From positions 1 through 64,000 of the forward strand of contig NZ_BCVX01000010.1 in NCBI RefSeq assembly GCF_001591965.1: a stretch of DNA of 64,000 nucleotides, given 5' to 3'. The notes beneath the pieces were generated by a model that saw nothing but the letters and a program-made list of their open reading frames with translations, was not told the origin of the DNA and searched no databases. This DNA is from Lysinibacillus odysseyi 34hs-1 = NBRC 100172 (GTDB lineage Bacteria > Bacillota > Bacilli > Bacillales_A > Planococcaceae). Below are positions 26,624 through 34,757 of the stretch, piece after piece (the first letter of the stretch is position 1; each line of letters begins with the position of its first letter). Both the position numbers and the translations under genes were made by a program.

Positions 26624-27418
26624 CTATGCTTTTTGATACTCAGGTTCGCCAATTTCAAAGCGATAAAATTCATGATGCAGCTCATCACGGAAATGTTTTG
26701 GCGTTACACCTGTATATTTTTTGAAAATCCGTGTAAAATAGCTTTGATTGCAGAAATGGAACTGGTCAGAAATAGAAGTAATACTCTTATTCGTGTGGCG
26801 CAAGTAATATTGCGACTCCTCTACCCTGCGTACATTTAAGTATTCTACCAATGTAATTCCTACATGTTCCCGGAAAATACGTGACAAATGGCTTGTACTA
26901 ATATGGAAGTTTGCGGCAATACTCTCAACTGTCAGATCATTCTCTAGCTCATCATTAATATACATAATTACCTTGTTAACTGTTTGATGGCGGAAAGTAG
27001 GCTGCTTTCTATCCGCAATAAAGTAAACATAGAAATCGATCAGATCATCTGCGAATTGCAAAAACTCTGCATCTTTCATTCTGTTTTCAATCATATCTGC
27101 ACATGCTAAATTAAAAGCAAATGCTTTTTTCGAGGGAACTTGGTTATCAAGCAGCTTTCGGGCTACAATAGAGGATAAAGTAATAAAATAATGCCGGACG
27201 ACCTTAATCACTTGTTTCCCAAAACGGATAGATAAGATATCGATAATGCCATGTAAAGATTTCTTTGCTTTGGACGCTTCTAAATGATAAATCTCGAACA
27301 ACAGCTTCGATTCAATATTAAAAAATTCCTCAATCCCCTGATAGTGGTTAATATTGTCGATTTCTTGGAAATATCTTTTTGAAATCGTTTCAGATATTGA
27401 ATGTTGATGTAGTTGCAT
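26624..27418 (-). CDS. AraC family transcriptional regulator
   Basis: 264 residues. The C-terminal 100 residues hold the two helix-turn-helix units: LTVESIAANFHISTSHLSRIFREHVGITLVEYLN and SITSISDQFHFCNQSYFTRIFKKYTGVTPKHFR. The N-terminal 150 residues are mostly helical and do not look like a cupin sugar-binding domain; ligand unknown. ATG at 27418 behind GATGGGG. No metabolic partner gene next to it, so the regulon is not evident. Confidence 0.9.
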   Translation of the reverse strand: MQLHQHSISETISKRYFQEIDNINHYQGIEEFFNIESKLLFEIYHLEASKAKKSLHGIIDILSIRFGKQVIKVVRHYFITLSSIVARKLLDNQVPSKKAFAFNLACADMIENRMKDAEFLQFADDLIDFYVYFIADRKQPTFRHQTVNKVIMYINDELENDLTVESIAANFHISTSHLSRIFREHVGITLVEYLNVRRVEESQYYLRHTNKSITSISDQFHFCNQSYFTRIFKKYTGVTPKHFRDELHHEFYRFEIGEPEYQKA

Positions 27419-28081
27419 AGATTACCCCATCTTTCTTATAAATGCTCACCGCATATTTTTTTACAAAATATAACATCCCTTTTTATAATAATATATACTG
27501 AAAAGTAAGATACGAAAATACTTAATTACTATTTTCCCGATATTTTTTGGTCATAAGATGTTCAATACTTATACAACTAAAAATTCCCTTTTTGGATGCC
27601 TCTTACTAACTACAGAGAATATTACCATATTTTGCGATTTTTTTTCAACTTTATTTTACCAACTATCTAGTTCAAAAATCTCACAACTAGGTAGTAAGAC
27701 TGTTCTAAAACTGATAATAACTAAATGGATTAGCCTCGCATTGTATAACTAATAAACAATAAGGAAATAAATAAGTTAGTTCCTTTTCACTTCCATACTC
27801 AGAGAGGCTCCCGATAAAAAGAGGAATTTCAAAAAATCTGGAAAAGAAGAGGGGACATATCTTGCAAGTAAAACACATCGAAGCATTGCAGAATGTACGA
27901 AAGCTGCGCACATTTTGGCAAAGAATCTCCCTTTTTCCAAAATTTCATTGCACTTTTTAAGAATAGTGGATAATCAATTCAGTTCTCGCCATTATTCCTG
28001 AATCTTCTCTATGTTATTTCTATAAATATGTAGTAAAATAAAAGATAAATGATTTAAAATCCTTAAAAGAGGTGTTATAAA
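27419..28081. other. 663-base gap
   Basis: A+T-rich. Holds the upstream regions of the araC-type and LytTR genes. The only coding hint is a 32-codon TTG-initiated frame at 27862-27960 (VKHIEALQNVRKLR) with GAGGGG 7 bases upstream, too short to call. Confidence 0.6.
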
Positions 28082-28732
28082 GTGGATCCGAAACAGATTG
28101 AAGAAATTATGGAAGTAATAAAAGAATTTTTCCCTGAGAACACGTCTATTGCCATCTCAGATACAAATGAATATTTATACTATCAACCAAGCAAAAAAGT
28201 AGACTTAAAAATTAAACCAGGTGATCCTGTAAAGGAAGGGTCAGCTGCTCATAAAGCATTAACATATGGTCAAAAAATCAGCACATACATTGAACCTGAC
28301 GTATTTGGTGTACCGTATTTCGGTATGAGTATCCCTTTAATTGATGAAGGCGAAGCAAAAGGTGCCATAACTGCTATCTTCCCTCAAAAGCCATCACCGT
28401 TTTTGACAAACTACATTACTGTAAAAATCGATGACTGCTGGTACCCAATCAAGCATAATCAAGTAATTTATCTCGAAACACAACTTCGTAAAACATTCGT
28501 TAAAACAATGAACCGTGAAGGTTATCACCGTCTAAACTTAAGTGATCTAGAACTATTTTTAGCGCCTGATTCATTTATTCGTTGTCACCGTTCCTACATT
28601 GTAAATATCGACTACATCGATGAAATCCAACCAGATTCACACTCCACTTTCTTATTAATCATGAAAGATGGTACTCGGATTCCTGTTTCGCAGCGTTATG
28701 CTAGTTATTTCCGCCGTTCACTTGGTTTCTAA
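28082..28732 (+). CDS. LytTR-domain transcriptional regulator with PAS/Cache-like sensor
   Basis: 216 residues. Residues 1-105 resemble the small PAS/Cache-like ligand sensors found in chemoreceptors (IAISDTNEYLYYQPSKK, then LKIKPGDPVKEGSAAHKAL and VFGVPYFGMSIPLIDEGEAKGAI). Residues 115-216 are a LytTR DNA-binding domain (KTFVKTMNREGYHRLNLSDLELFL, FIRCHRSYIVNIDYI). No receiver domain, so it is a one-component regulator. Start GTG at 28082 with AAGAGGTG upstream. The only gene downstream is the CoA-transferase on the same strand, its probable target; this is an inference from position. Confidence 0.88.
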   Translation: MDPKQIEEIMEVIKEFFPENTSIAISDTNEYLYYQPSKKVDLKIKPGDPVKEGSAAHKALTYGQKISTYIEPDVFGVPYFGMSIPLIDEGEAKGAITAIFPQKPSPFLTNYITVKIDDCWYPIKHNQVIYLETQLRKTFVKTMNREGYHRLNLSDLELFLAPDSFIRCHRSYIVNIDYIDEIQPDSHSTFLLIMKDGTRIPVSQRYASYFRRSLGF

Positions 28733-28756
28733 CCAATAACATTTTACTATTAGTAC

Positions 28757-28800
28757 AAAAAGTCTTTTGTCCTGCCGACAAAAGGCTTTTTGTATTTTTT
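28757..28800 (+). terminator. Terminator after the LytTR gene
   Basis: Stem AAAAAGTCTTTTGTC / GACAAAAGGCTTTTT (one G-T pair) followed by GTATTTTTTT. Confidence 0.9.
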
Positions 28801-28972
28801 TGTTATCCTTCCCCTCCCCCTTACTTAGCTCTAAAATACTAAAAAATCGAAAAGGCGCTTTTTTTCTCTTTCAAACACTTTTTAAGCACTTTCATGCATA
28901 AGATGAAGAAAATGTGACAATTTAGTGATATTATCATTTTGAACGGTTGATCAATCAATCTATCGAATAAAC

Positions 28973-28995
28973 AGAAAATTCTTACAAAATTTTCT
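28973..28995 (+). promoter_or_regulatory. Inverted repeat over the CoA-transferase -35 box
   Basis: Perfect AGAAAATT / AATTTTCT with a 7-base centre. It spans the candidate -35 hexamer, so it may be an operator. Confidence 0.4.
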
Positions 28996-29010
28996 AAAAA
29001 TATTTATATT
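28982..29010 (+). promoter_or_regulatory. Candidate promoter of the CoA-transferase gene
   Basis: TTACAA (28982-28987), 17-base spacer, TATATT (29005-29010), 33 bases before the start codon. Confidence 0.45.
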
Positions 29011-29042
29011 TTACTAAACTTAATTTAGGGGAGGATTTCAGT

Positions 29043-30563
29043 ATGGATCCAAGAGTTGAGAAACGCTTAGGTTTAAAACAATTAGCAGATAAAATCGTTT
29101 CTGCAGAAGAGGCTGCTGCATTAATTCAAGACGGCTCAGTCGTAGGGATGTCTGGATTCACTCGTGCTGGGGATGCAAAAGTAGTCCCAATGGCATTAGC
29201 AGAACGTGCAAAAAACGAGCAAGTTAAAATCGATGTATATACAGGCGCGTCTTTAGGTCCAGAAGTAGATAATCATCTAGCTGCTGCAGGTGCGATCAAT
29301 AAGCGTGGACCTTTCCAAGGCGATGCTGTTATTCGCGGCTTAATCAACAAAGGTGATGTAACATATGTAGATGCTCACCTTTCGCATAATGCAGAATTAG
29401 TTCGTCAAGGTATTATTGGTCCGATCAAGCACTTAATTCTTGAAGCGGTTGCTATTACTGAAGAGGGCTTAATCATTCCAACAAACTCTGTTGGTAACTC
29501 GCCTATTTTTGCTCAATATGCAGAAAATATTATCATTGAATTAAATATTTCTCATCCAGAATCTTTAATCGGTATTCACGATATTTATATTCCAGGTGAG
29601 CAAGGTGACCGTGAACCAATTCCATTGACAAATGCTGAGCAACGTATTGGTGAAATCGGTATCCGTGTACCACTAGAAAAAATTCAGGCAATCGTTATTT
29701 CTGAAGAACCAGATGCTCCTTCCTTAATCGTTCCTCCTGACGAGGAAACAGAAACTATGGCAAACATCCTGCTTGATTTCTTCCGTGATGAAATTAAAGC
29801 TGGCCGTTTAACAAATAGTTTAATGCCGCTTCAATCTGGTGTTGGTTCTGTAGCAAACGCTGTACTTGACGGCTTCGCTAATTCAGAATTCGAAGATTTA
29901 GTTGTAGCTTCTGAAGTACTTCAAGATGCTGTATTTAACTTAATCGATGCTGGTAAGGTGAGATTCGCCGCTGCTACTTCTATTACGTTAACAGAAGAAT
30001 TACAGAAAAAAGTGTATGGCAACCTTGAAAAATATGCCGATAAAATTTGCTTACGTCCCCAAGAGATTTCTAACCACCCAGAGGTGATTCGTCGTTTGGG
30101 CCTAATCTCAATCAACACAGCTCTTGAGTTAGATATCTATGGCAATGTAAACTCTACACACGTGTCAGGTTCAAAAATGATGAACGGTATCGGCGGTTCT
30201 GGAGACTTCGCTCGTAACGCTCGTTTAGGTATCTTTGTAACAAAATCCTATGCTAAAGGCGGCGCGATTTCTTCAATCGTACCAATGGTGTCTCACGTAG
30301 ACCATACTGAACATGACGTAGACGTAATTGTAACTGAGCAAGGAATTGCTGACTTACGTGGTTTAGCTCCAAAAGAGCGTGTACCTCTAATTATCGAAAA
30401 CTGTGCTCACCCAGACTTCAAAGAACAGTTATGGGATTACTACAACCGTGCTGGAGAAGCAACTGGCAATGCACATACTCCTCATCTATTAGAGGAAGCT
30501 CTTTCATGGCATGTAAACCTTGCTAATAATAAAACAATGAAAAAAGAATCTACAAAAGCGTAA
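29043..30563 (+). CDS. Acetyl-CoA hydrolase/transferase family, probable succinate CoA-transferase
   Basis: 506 residues, the length of the succinyl-CoA:acetate (or propionyl-CoA:succinate) CoA-transferases. N-terminal domain from IQDGSVVGMSGFTRAGDAK; the likely catalytic glutamate is in VASEVLQDAVFNLI near residue 290; C-terminal glycine-rich motif MNGIGGSGDFARNA and VTEQGIADLRGLAPKER. It swaps CoA between carboxylic acids. Acetate, succinate and propionate forms cannot be separated by eye. Strong ribosome site GGGGAGG. Base use in this gene looks typical of a well-expressed gene. Probably controlled by the LytTR gene upstream. Confidence 0.92.
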   Translation: MDPRVEKRLGLKQLADKIVSAEEAAALIQDGSVVGMSGFTRAGDAKVVPMALAERAKNEQVKIDVYTGASLGPEVDNHLAAAGAINKRGPFQGDAVIRGLINKGDVTYVDAHLSHNAELVRQGIIGPIKHLILEAVAITEEGLIIPTNSVGNSPIFAQYAENIIIELNISHPESLIGIHDIYIPGEQGDREPIPLTNAEQRIGEIGIRVPLEKIQAIVISEEPDAPSLIVPPDEETETMANILLDFFRDEIKAGRLTNSLMPLQSGVGSVANAVLDGFANSEFEDLVVASEVLQDAVFNLIDAGKVRFAAATSITLTEELQKKVYGNLEKYADKICLRPQEISNHPEVIRRLGLISINTALELDIYGNVNSTHVSGSKMMNGIGGSGDFARNARLGIFVTKSYAKGGAISSIVPMVSHVDHTEHDVDVIVTEQGIADLRGLAPKERVPLIIENCAHPDFKEQLWDYYNRAGEATGNAHTPHLLEEALSWHVNLANNKTMKKESTKA

Positions 30564-30574
30564 TTCTTTTCAAT

Positions 30575-30610
30575 GGCCCAACAAATTAAATTTGTTGGGC
30601 TTTCTTCTTT
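30575..30610 (+). terminator. Terminator after the CoA-transferase gene
   Basis: Stem GCCCAACAAATT / AATTTGTTGGGC with a 2-3-base loop, then TTTCTTCTTTT. Confidence 0.9.
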
Positions 30611-30633
30611 TAAATTCCATGCTGCAACAGACA

Positions 30634-30664
30634 TAAAAAAGGTATCCCTCATTAGGAATACCGA
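30634..30664 (-). terminator. Terminator after the YtxH-like gene
   Basis: Minus-strand stem GGTATTCC / GGGATACC (one G-T pair) followed by TTTTTT. Confidence 0.85.
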
Positions 30665-30677
30665 TTTTATTTATCCA

Positions 30678-31142
30678 TTAATGATTCTTCTTATTTTTAG
30701 AATCCTGCGGGTCCTGTTCCTCGTTATAATGATGAACCGTTGTTTGTGCCCCTTCATCGACCATATGATTTCCTTCAAGTACAAGGTCAACTGGTTCCGC
30801 TGCTGTTTCTGCAATATCTGATAAAGACTCATCCACATGTCCATCATTACCAGTGGCAGCCATTTCAGATGGTGAAACCTTTTTATTCGACTGAGTGGAG
30901 GCCATTGTCTCTTCTACAGATTTATTGGGAACATTTTGTGTATGCGTTGCATCATTCGGATTTGTTATCTTACTTACTAACCCCTGGACGCCTCCAGTTT
31001 CCTGTTGAAATTGGTTTGCTTTCCCTTTTAGTTGATTGAAATATTCCATCGCTTTATCACGGTTTTCCTTTTTACTTAAATAAGAAGCAGCACCTGCCAC
31101 TAATCCGGCAAGCACAACACCTTTACCTTTTAACTTTGCCAT
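30678..31142 (-). CDS. YtxH-like general stress protein, 154 residues
   Basis: Short hydrophobic N-terminus (GKGVVLAGLVAGAASYLSKKENRDKAMEYFNQLKGKANQF) like YtxH/general-stress proteins, followed by a long, acidic, disordered tail rich in Asn, Gln, Thr and Ser. No enzymatic motif. The ATG at 31142 has GGAGG 8 bases upstream. A perfect sigma-B promoter lies at 31177-31201, so it should be part of the general stress regulon. Family assignment is by resemblance only. Confidence 0.72.
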   Translation of the reverse strand: MAKLKGKGVVLAGLVAGAASYLSKKENRDKAMEYFNQLKGKANQFQQETGGVQGLVSKITNPNDATHTQNVPNKSVEETMASTQSNKKVSPSEMAATGNDGHVDESLSDIAETAAEPVDLVLEGNHMVDEGAQTTVHHYNEEQDPQDSKNKKNH

Positions 31143-31176
31143 GCTAATCCCTCCACATGTTTGTTATGTGGAATAT

Positions 31177-31201
31177 TTACCCTCACGTCCTCTTTTTAAA
31201 C
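31177..31201 (-). promoter_or_regulatory. Sigma-B promoter of the YtxH-like gene
   Basis: Minus-strand GTTTAA (31196-31201), 13-base spacer, GGGTAA (31177-31182). Both boxes fit the sigma-B consensus exactly. About 35 bases before the start codon. Confidence 0.88.
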
Positions 31202-31328
31202 ATTATTTCGCTTCCCTAAATATTTCTCCTCTCATTCATTTTCCTTACTGTTCATCATTTTTCTGCCTGCACTGCTTCCTTTTATTCAACCCCTTCTTCT
31301 ATTTTTTGAATGTAATATTGATCATATT

Positions 31329-31354
31329 GTTTAAGAAAAGAATCAAGTGGGCAT
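31329..31354 (+). promoter_or_regulatory. Probable sigma-B promoter of the 33-residue gene
   Basis: Plus-strand GTTTAA (31329-31334), 14-base spacer, GGGCAT (31349-31354), one base off consensus. About 40 bases before the start codon. Confidence 0.68.
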
Positions 31355-31395
31355 ATATTAGTATATTAATGAGGACACGAAAAGGAGTGATGAAC

Positions 31396-31497
31396 ATGTT
31401 TAATAGTAAAGATATCACGTACGATTGGAAGGAAGTCACTAGCTTCGTCGGTGCAGCAGGTATATTAACGATGTTCATCTATACGGTTATATTCTAA
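31396..31497 (+). CDS. Small membrane peptide, 33 residues
   Basis: A polar head (MFNSKDITYDWKEVTSFVG) then one membrane helix (AAGILTMFIYTVIF). AAGGAGTG lies 6 bases before the ATG, a sigma-B-like promoter precedes it and a strong terminator follows. These three signals make it a credible small gene of the stress regulon, divergent from the YtxH-like gene. Function unknown. Confidence 0.7.
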   Translation: MFNSKDITYDWKEVTSFVGAAGILTMFIYTVIF

Positions 31498-31503
31498 ACG
31501 ATA

Positions 31504-31545
31504 AAATAAAGGGCAAAGCGATATAACCGCTTTGCCCTTTATTTA
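31504..31545. terminator. Shared terminator, 33-residue gene and GNAT gene
   Basis: Perfect stem AAATAAAGGGCAAAGCG / CGCTTTGCCCTTTATTT with a 7-base loop between convergent genes. Confidence 0.93.
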
Positions 31546-31558
31546 GGTTCATTTACAC

Positions 31559-31837
31559 TTATGCTTTTATATCATTATACTCATCGCTGTTTTCTAATGC
31601 TGTGACTACATATGAGCAAGTTGCATTCATTTTCAGGTTATTTTCCCGTGCATAATCAGCAGCTTTGTCCAGCAGTTTTTTAGCTACTCCCTGTCCGCGT
31701 AACTCAGGTGATACATAAGTATGATCCATCGTCATAATGCCACCTGTTTCCACCCAGGTAATCTCCGCTAAACGTTCTCCATCTCTGCTATGCTCGAAGG
31801 CGTTATGTGTACCCGTTTTGTTTAAAGTGAATTCCAT
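31559..31837 (-). CDS. Small GNAT-fold acetyltransferase, YjdJ type
   Basis: 92 residues. Short GNAT domain of the YjdJ kind: VETGGIMTMDHTYVSPELRGQGVAKKLLDKAADYARENNLKM with the acetyl-CoA loop RGQGVA, and a late Cys-Ser-Tyr-Val motif (ATCSYVVTALE). Substrate unknown. ATG at 31837 with AAAGGAGG upstream. Confidence 0.9.
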   Translation of the reverse strand: MEFTLNKTGTHNAFEHSRDGERLAEITWVETGGIMTMDHTYVSPELRGQGVAKKLLDKAADYARENNLKMNATCSYVVTALENSDEYNDIKA

Positions 31838-31872
31838 TACTTATCCCTCCTTTTTTTTAATATATCATAATG

Positions 31873-31908
31873 AAAAAATGCCCTCTAGTAATACATACCA
31901 GCGGGCAT
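31873..31908 (-). terminator. Terminator after the DUF1002 gene
   Basis: Minus-strand stem ATGCCC / GGGCAT with a 19-base loop, then TTTTTTC. Confidence 0.75.
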
Positions 31909-31914
31909 ACTCTA

Positions 31915-32859
31915 TTATTCTGTTTGAGTATCATTATCTGAAGAGAACCAAGATGAAACTGTATCAACCAAGTTCTTGAAGAAATTTTTTACACCTTCCC
32001 AGAATCCTTCATCCTGTACAAGGTCACTGATACTCCCAAACTTTTCTTCAATCTTCTGACTTAAATCAGACAGTTGACCAGACCATTTTGAAAAGTCAAT
32101 ATCTAAGCTTCGGATTTGATCCATTAAATCTACTAATAGTTTACGATCTTTCTCACTTAAATTGATTTCTAATTTTGAAAGCTGGTCATCTACGATCTGC
32201 TGAACCTCTTCCTTTGTTGTTGGTGCTTTATCAGCAATTTCCTTCTTGATTTCTGTCAAAAGCTCGGCCACTTTTTCATCCGAGACATCCCCATTTTCTG
32301 CAATTGTTGTTGCTACAGAAAGCTCTTCATTTGCTACATCTGTTCGTTCTGTATCTAGTGTCTCACCCGTTTTTACTTCATATGCCTTATAAATTCCAAC
32401 TAGAGCGGAGTGTCCAGTTACCGGCTTTGGTGCTGCTACCTCAACAATCGCATCTTCTATACCAGCTGTCAGCATAGCACTTGCATACATTTCTGCTGTT
32501 ACCTGTGTAATATTTTCCGGTGTCACAATACTGATCACAAGCCCCTTACCTTCATCCTGACGTGTAATCTTTGCTGAAGAGTACATACGCGAGCTTGCAT
32601 TGCTGTCTTTAATATATTTTACTAGGTCTTGCCCTGAAACTGTGATTTCATCAAATTCCGGTTCTTCATTTATACGTAGAGCTGTCTTTACTTTTTCTCT
32701 CTCTGCTTCTGAAAGATTTGCTCCATATACGACAATCGGTACACCTAGCTTTTCATTAATAGCTTTTGTTTCTGTAACCGATGCTGCTGCTTGTGTTGGG
32801 ATGATAGCAAACACTGCTAGCATCAATGTCAGCATAAGCGGTACATATTTTTGTTTCAT
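31915..32859 (-). CDS. Secreted DUF1002 family protein
   Basis: 314 residues. Sec signal peptide with likely cleavage after TQAAA (about residue 26), then the DUF1002 region (about 30-185: LGVPIVVYGANLSEAEREKVKTAL, DLVKYIKDSNASSRMYSSAKIT, and GHSALVGIYKAYE). The last 130 residues are helical and charged, ending in a Trp-rich amphipathic segment (FWEGVKNFFKNLVDTVSSWFSSDND). Function of the family unknown; extracellular or wall-associated. ATG at 32859 behind GGGGAGG. Confidence 0.9.
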   Translation of the reverse strand: MKQKYVPLMLTLMLAVFAIIPTQAAASVTETKAINEKLGVPIVVYGANLSEAEREKVKTALRINEEPEFDEITVSGQDLVKYIKDSNASSRMYSSAKITRQDEGKGLVISIVTPENITQVTAEMYASAMLTAGIEDAIVEVAAPKPVTGHSALVGIYKAYEVKTGETLDTERTDVANEELSVATTIAENGDVSDEKVAELLTEIKKEIADKAPTTKEEVQQIVDDQLSKLEINLSEKDRKLLVDLMDQIRSLDIDFSKWSGQLSDLSQKIEEKFGSISDLVQDEGFWEGVKNFFKNLVDTVSSWFSSDNDTQTE

Positions 32860-32895
32860 AGTCAGAAACCTCCCCTTTCAGATAATACATACGTT

Positions 32896-32942
32896 AAAAA
32901 AAGCAAAAGGTTGCCATTCATTTTCCCGCCTTTTGCTTTTTT
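32896..32942. terminator. Terminator after cvfB
   Basis: Stem AAAAAGCAAAAGG / CCTTTTGCTTTTT with an 18-base loop and T-runs both ways. Separates cvfB from the DUF1002 gene. Confidence 0.88.
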
Positions 32943-32944
32943 AC

Positions 32945-33799
32945 TTATAAAATTTCTGTCCAACCGTCCTGCTGTTTGATCTTCTGTGCCTTCATCAATG
33001 TACCAAGCGCCCGTTTAAAGGCACCTTTACTCATACCGAACATTTCCTGGATCTCTTCAGGTGAAGATTTATCGCCAAATGGCATTTTCCCTCCAACACT
33101 TTCAAGATAAGCAATGATTTTCTCTGCATCCTCACCGAGACGTTCATGTTTGCGCGGTAAAAGAGAGCCATTTAATGAGCCATCCTCTTTTACATCGATA
33201 ATACGTACCCCTACTTCTTCTCCAAGTCGAGGTTCACCTTTCATTTCTGAATGGTGGACGAAAATACGGTATGGAGTGTCTATTCCCAGTAGAAATGACC
33301 CTACAGGTAATAGCCGGTATGGACGTGCCATAACGTTCTTATTATGCATATCCTCAAGTGCACCTTCATAAAGGTCATTCACTTTTTCTTCCGTTACTAA
33401 ACGTCCGAATAAGTCACCGTTTCTGTCAATCCGCAATGTCATATATAAATGGTCTCCCGGCTGAGGCCAAAGCTCTTGAAGGGCCGGCAAATCCTCTGCC
33501 TTCACTAGGACTTCCCTTGATGTCCCAATATCGGTATACGCCCCTTCACGCGTTACTTTCAGAACACGAGCCCAGCCATATTCACCTTGTCGGACAGTGG
33601 GTAATGCCGTTGTTGCCTGCAAATCACCACGGCGGTCTGCAAATAAGAATACTTCTACAAGATCACCAATTGACAATGGCTCTGTAACTTCTGAACTGTT
33701 TAAAGGTATCTCAACATCACCATTTGTTAATATATAGCGTGAGCCTTGTTCCTCTAATACAGTCAGCGATACAGTTTGTCCTGATTTTAATTCATTCAT
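32945..33799 (-). CDS. CvfB/YitL family S1-domain RNA-binding protein
   Basis: 284 residues. S1-like domains from about residue 1-65 (SLTVLEEQGSRYILTNGDVEIPL), about 70-140 (YGWARVLKVTREGAYTDIGTSREVLVKAEDLP) and 150-210, and a C-terminal winged helix (EEIQEMFGMSKGAFKRALGTLMKAQKI). Known in Staphylococcus as a regulator of virulence (CvfB) that binds RNA; general role unclear. ATG at 33799 with AAAGGG 8 bases upstream. Starts 20 bases after mntR and may share its message. Confidence 0.92.
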   Translation of the reverse strand: MNELKSGQTVSLTVLEEQGSRYILTNGDVEIPLNSSEVTEPLSIGDLVEVFLFADRRGDLQATTALPTVRQGEYGWARVLKVTREGAYTDIGTSREVLVKAEDLPALQELWPQPGDHLYMTLRIDRNGDLFGRLVTEEKVNDLYEGALEDMHNKNVMARPYRLLPVGSFLLGIDTPYRIFVHHSEMKGEPRLGEEVGVRIIDVKEDGSLNGSLLPRKHERLGEDAEKIIAYLESVGGKMPFGDKSSPEEIQEMFGMSKGAFKRALGTLMKAQKIKQQDGWTEIL

Positions 33800-33819
33800 T
33801 CATTTATTCGTCCCTTTCA

Positions 33820-34239
33820 TTACACATTTTGCTGTGTTTTCATCTTTTCAAGTTTTTGCATAAAATCCGGTTGTTCCTCCATTAATTGAACTAAGTCTGC
33901 AATCCGATCGATCGAATTCCAGCTTAAATGATGCTCAATTCCCTCAACATCCTGATAAATCCGGTCTTCCTCCACACCGATCAGGCGTAAAAACTGTTCC
34001 AGCAGCTCATGACGCTGAACAAGCCGTTTTCCCAGCTTTACCCCTTTAGGTGTTAGTGTTAAGCCTCTATACTTTTCGTATACCAAATATCCGTCTTTAT
34101 CTAATTTTTGGACCATTTTCGTAACTGAGGAAGGTAGAACAGATAATGCTTCTGCAATGTCGGACACACGCGCATATCCTTTATTCTCAATTAATAAGTA
34201 AATTTGTTCGATGTGGTCCTCCATACTAGGTGTCGGCAT
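33820..34239 (-). CDS. mntR: Manganese-responsive regulator MntR
   Basis: 139 residues, DtxR family. Winged helix at about 5-70 ([39 protein letters not shown]) and a helical metal-binding/dimerisation domain with [20 protein letters not shown]; Glu and His residues of the manganese site are present. It represses manganese uptake when Mn is enough. The ATG at 34239 follows GTGAGGAG; the GTG five codons earlier is part of that site. No manganese transporter next to it in this window. Confidence 0.95.
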   Translation of the reverse strand: MPTPSMEDHIEQIYLLIENKGYARVSDIAEALSVLPSSVTKMVQKLDKDGYLVYEKYRGLTLTPKGVKLGKRLVQRHELLEQFLRLIGVEEDRIYQDVEGIEHHLSWNSIDRIADLVQLMEEQPDFMQKLEKMKTQQNV

Positions 34240-34309
34240 ATCCTGTCTCCTCACTTTCCTAATGCTAGTATAAGTTTACTACAATCTCTGTCAAAAAGTT
34301 AACTGAAAA

Positions 34310-34345
34310 CAAAAACGAGCCGAATGCACTTGATCCGGCTCATTT
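34310..34345 (-). terminator. Terminator after the ComFB-like gene
   Basis: Minus-strand stem GAGCCG / CGGCTC with a 13-base loop followed by GTTTTTG. Confidence 0.78.
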
Positions 34346-34624
34346 TGAATGTTTAGGTTTACGCCCTACTATATGAATCGCATGGATTATTTGTTTATTA
34401 ATTTCCTCAAGGCTTTCTGGTGTATTCATTTCATTAAATACTACGTCCCGCCATTGGGGCGACGTCACATATCTCGGAGGTAGCGCATTTAACGCAATGG
34501 CAGTCACATCAAGCTTACATTGCTCACAATGGCAAAATGTTTGATAGTCATTGCCGTACAGCAAAAAATTTACCAATCCCCGAACAATCTCCTCCGTAAC
34601 ATTGACTAGTAAAGGTTGCTCCAT
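34340..34624 (-). CDS. Late competence development ComFB-like protein
   Basis: 94 residues. Core motif CHCEQCKLDVTAIALNALPPRYVT with the family cysteines; homologous to B. subtilis ComFB, whose relatives bind cyclic nucleotides. Here it stands alone, away from comFA/comFC. The ATG at 34624 has GAAGG 6 bases upstream; six codons before it have no ribosome site. Confidence 0.87.
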   Translation of the reverse strand: MEQPLLVNVTEEIVRGLVNFLLYGNDYQTFCHCEQCKLDVTAIALNALPPRYVTSPQWRDVVFNEMNTPESLEEINKQIIHAIHIVGRKPKHSK

Positions 34625-34757
34625 ATATTTCCTTCGCCTCATTTTTTTTGTTAATGTGTGCTCACTTTATCATATAACTATCAAAACAAGAACTCAACTA
34701 GGCAATCCTTTTTTTTAGAAAAATCCGAGGGTAACACTGCATACAATTTATATAATT

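Larger units (their letters stand above)
28733..29042. other. Intergenic region ahead of the CoA-transferase
   Basis: 310 bases with the LytTR gene terminator, a weak cre-like element at 28881-28894 (two mismatches to the CcpA consensus), an inverted repeat at 28973-28995 and a promoter at 28982-29010. Confidence 0.6.

Noticed and set aside
27862-27960. 32-codon TTG-initiated frame with GAGGGG upstream
   Set aside because: Too short and isolated to separate from chance; no terminator follows.
28881-28894. CcpA cre site before the CoA-transferase gene
   Set aside because: Two mismatches to consensus at conserved positions; noted only as weak.
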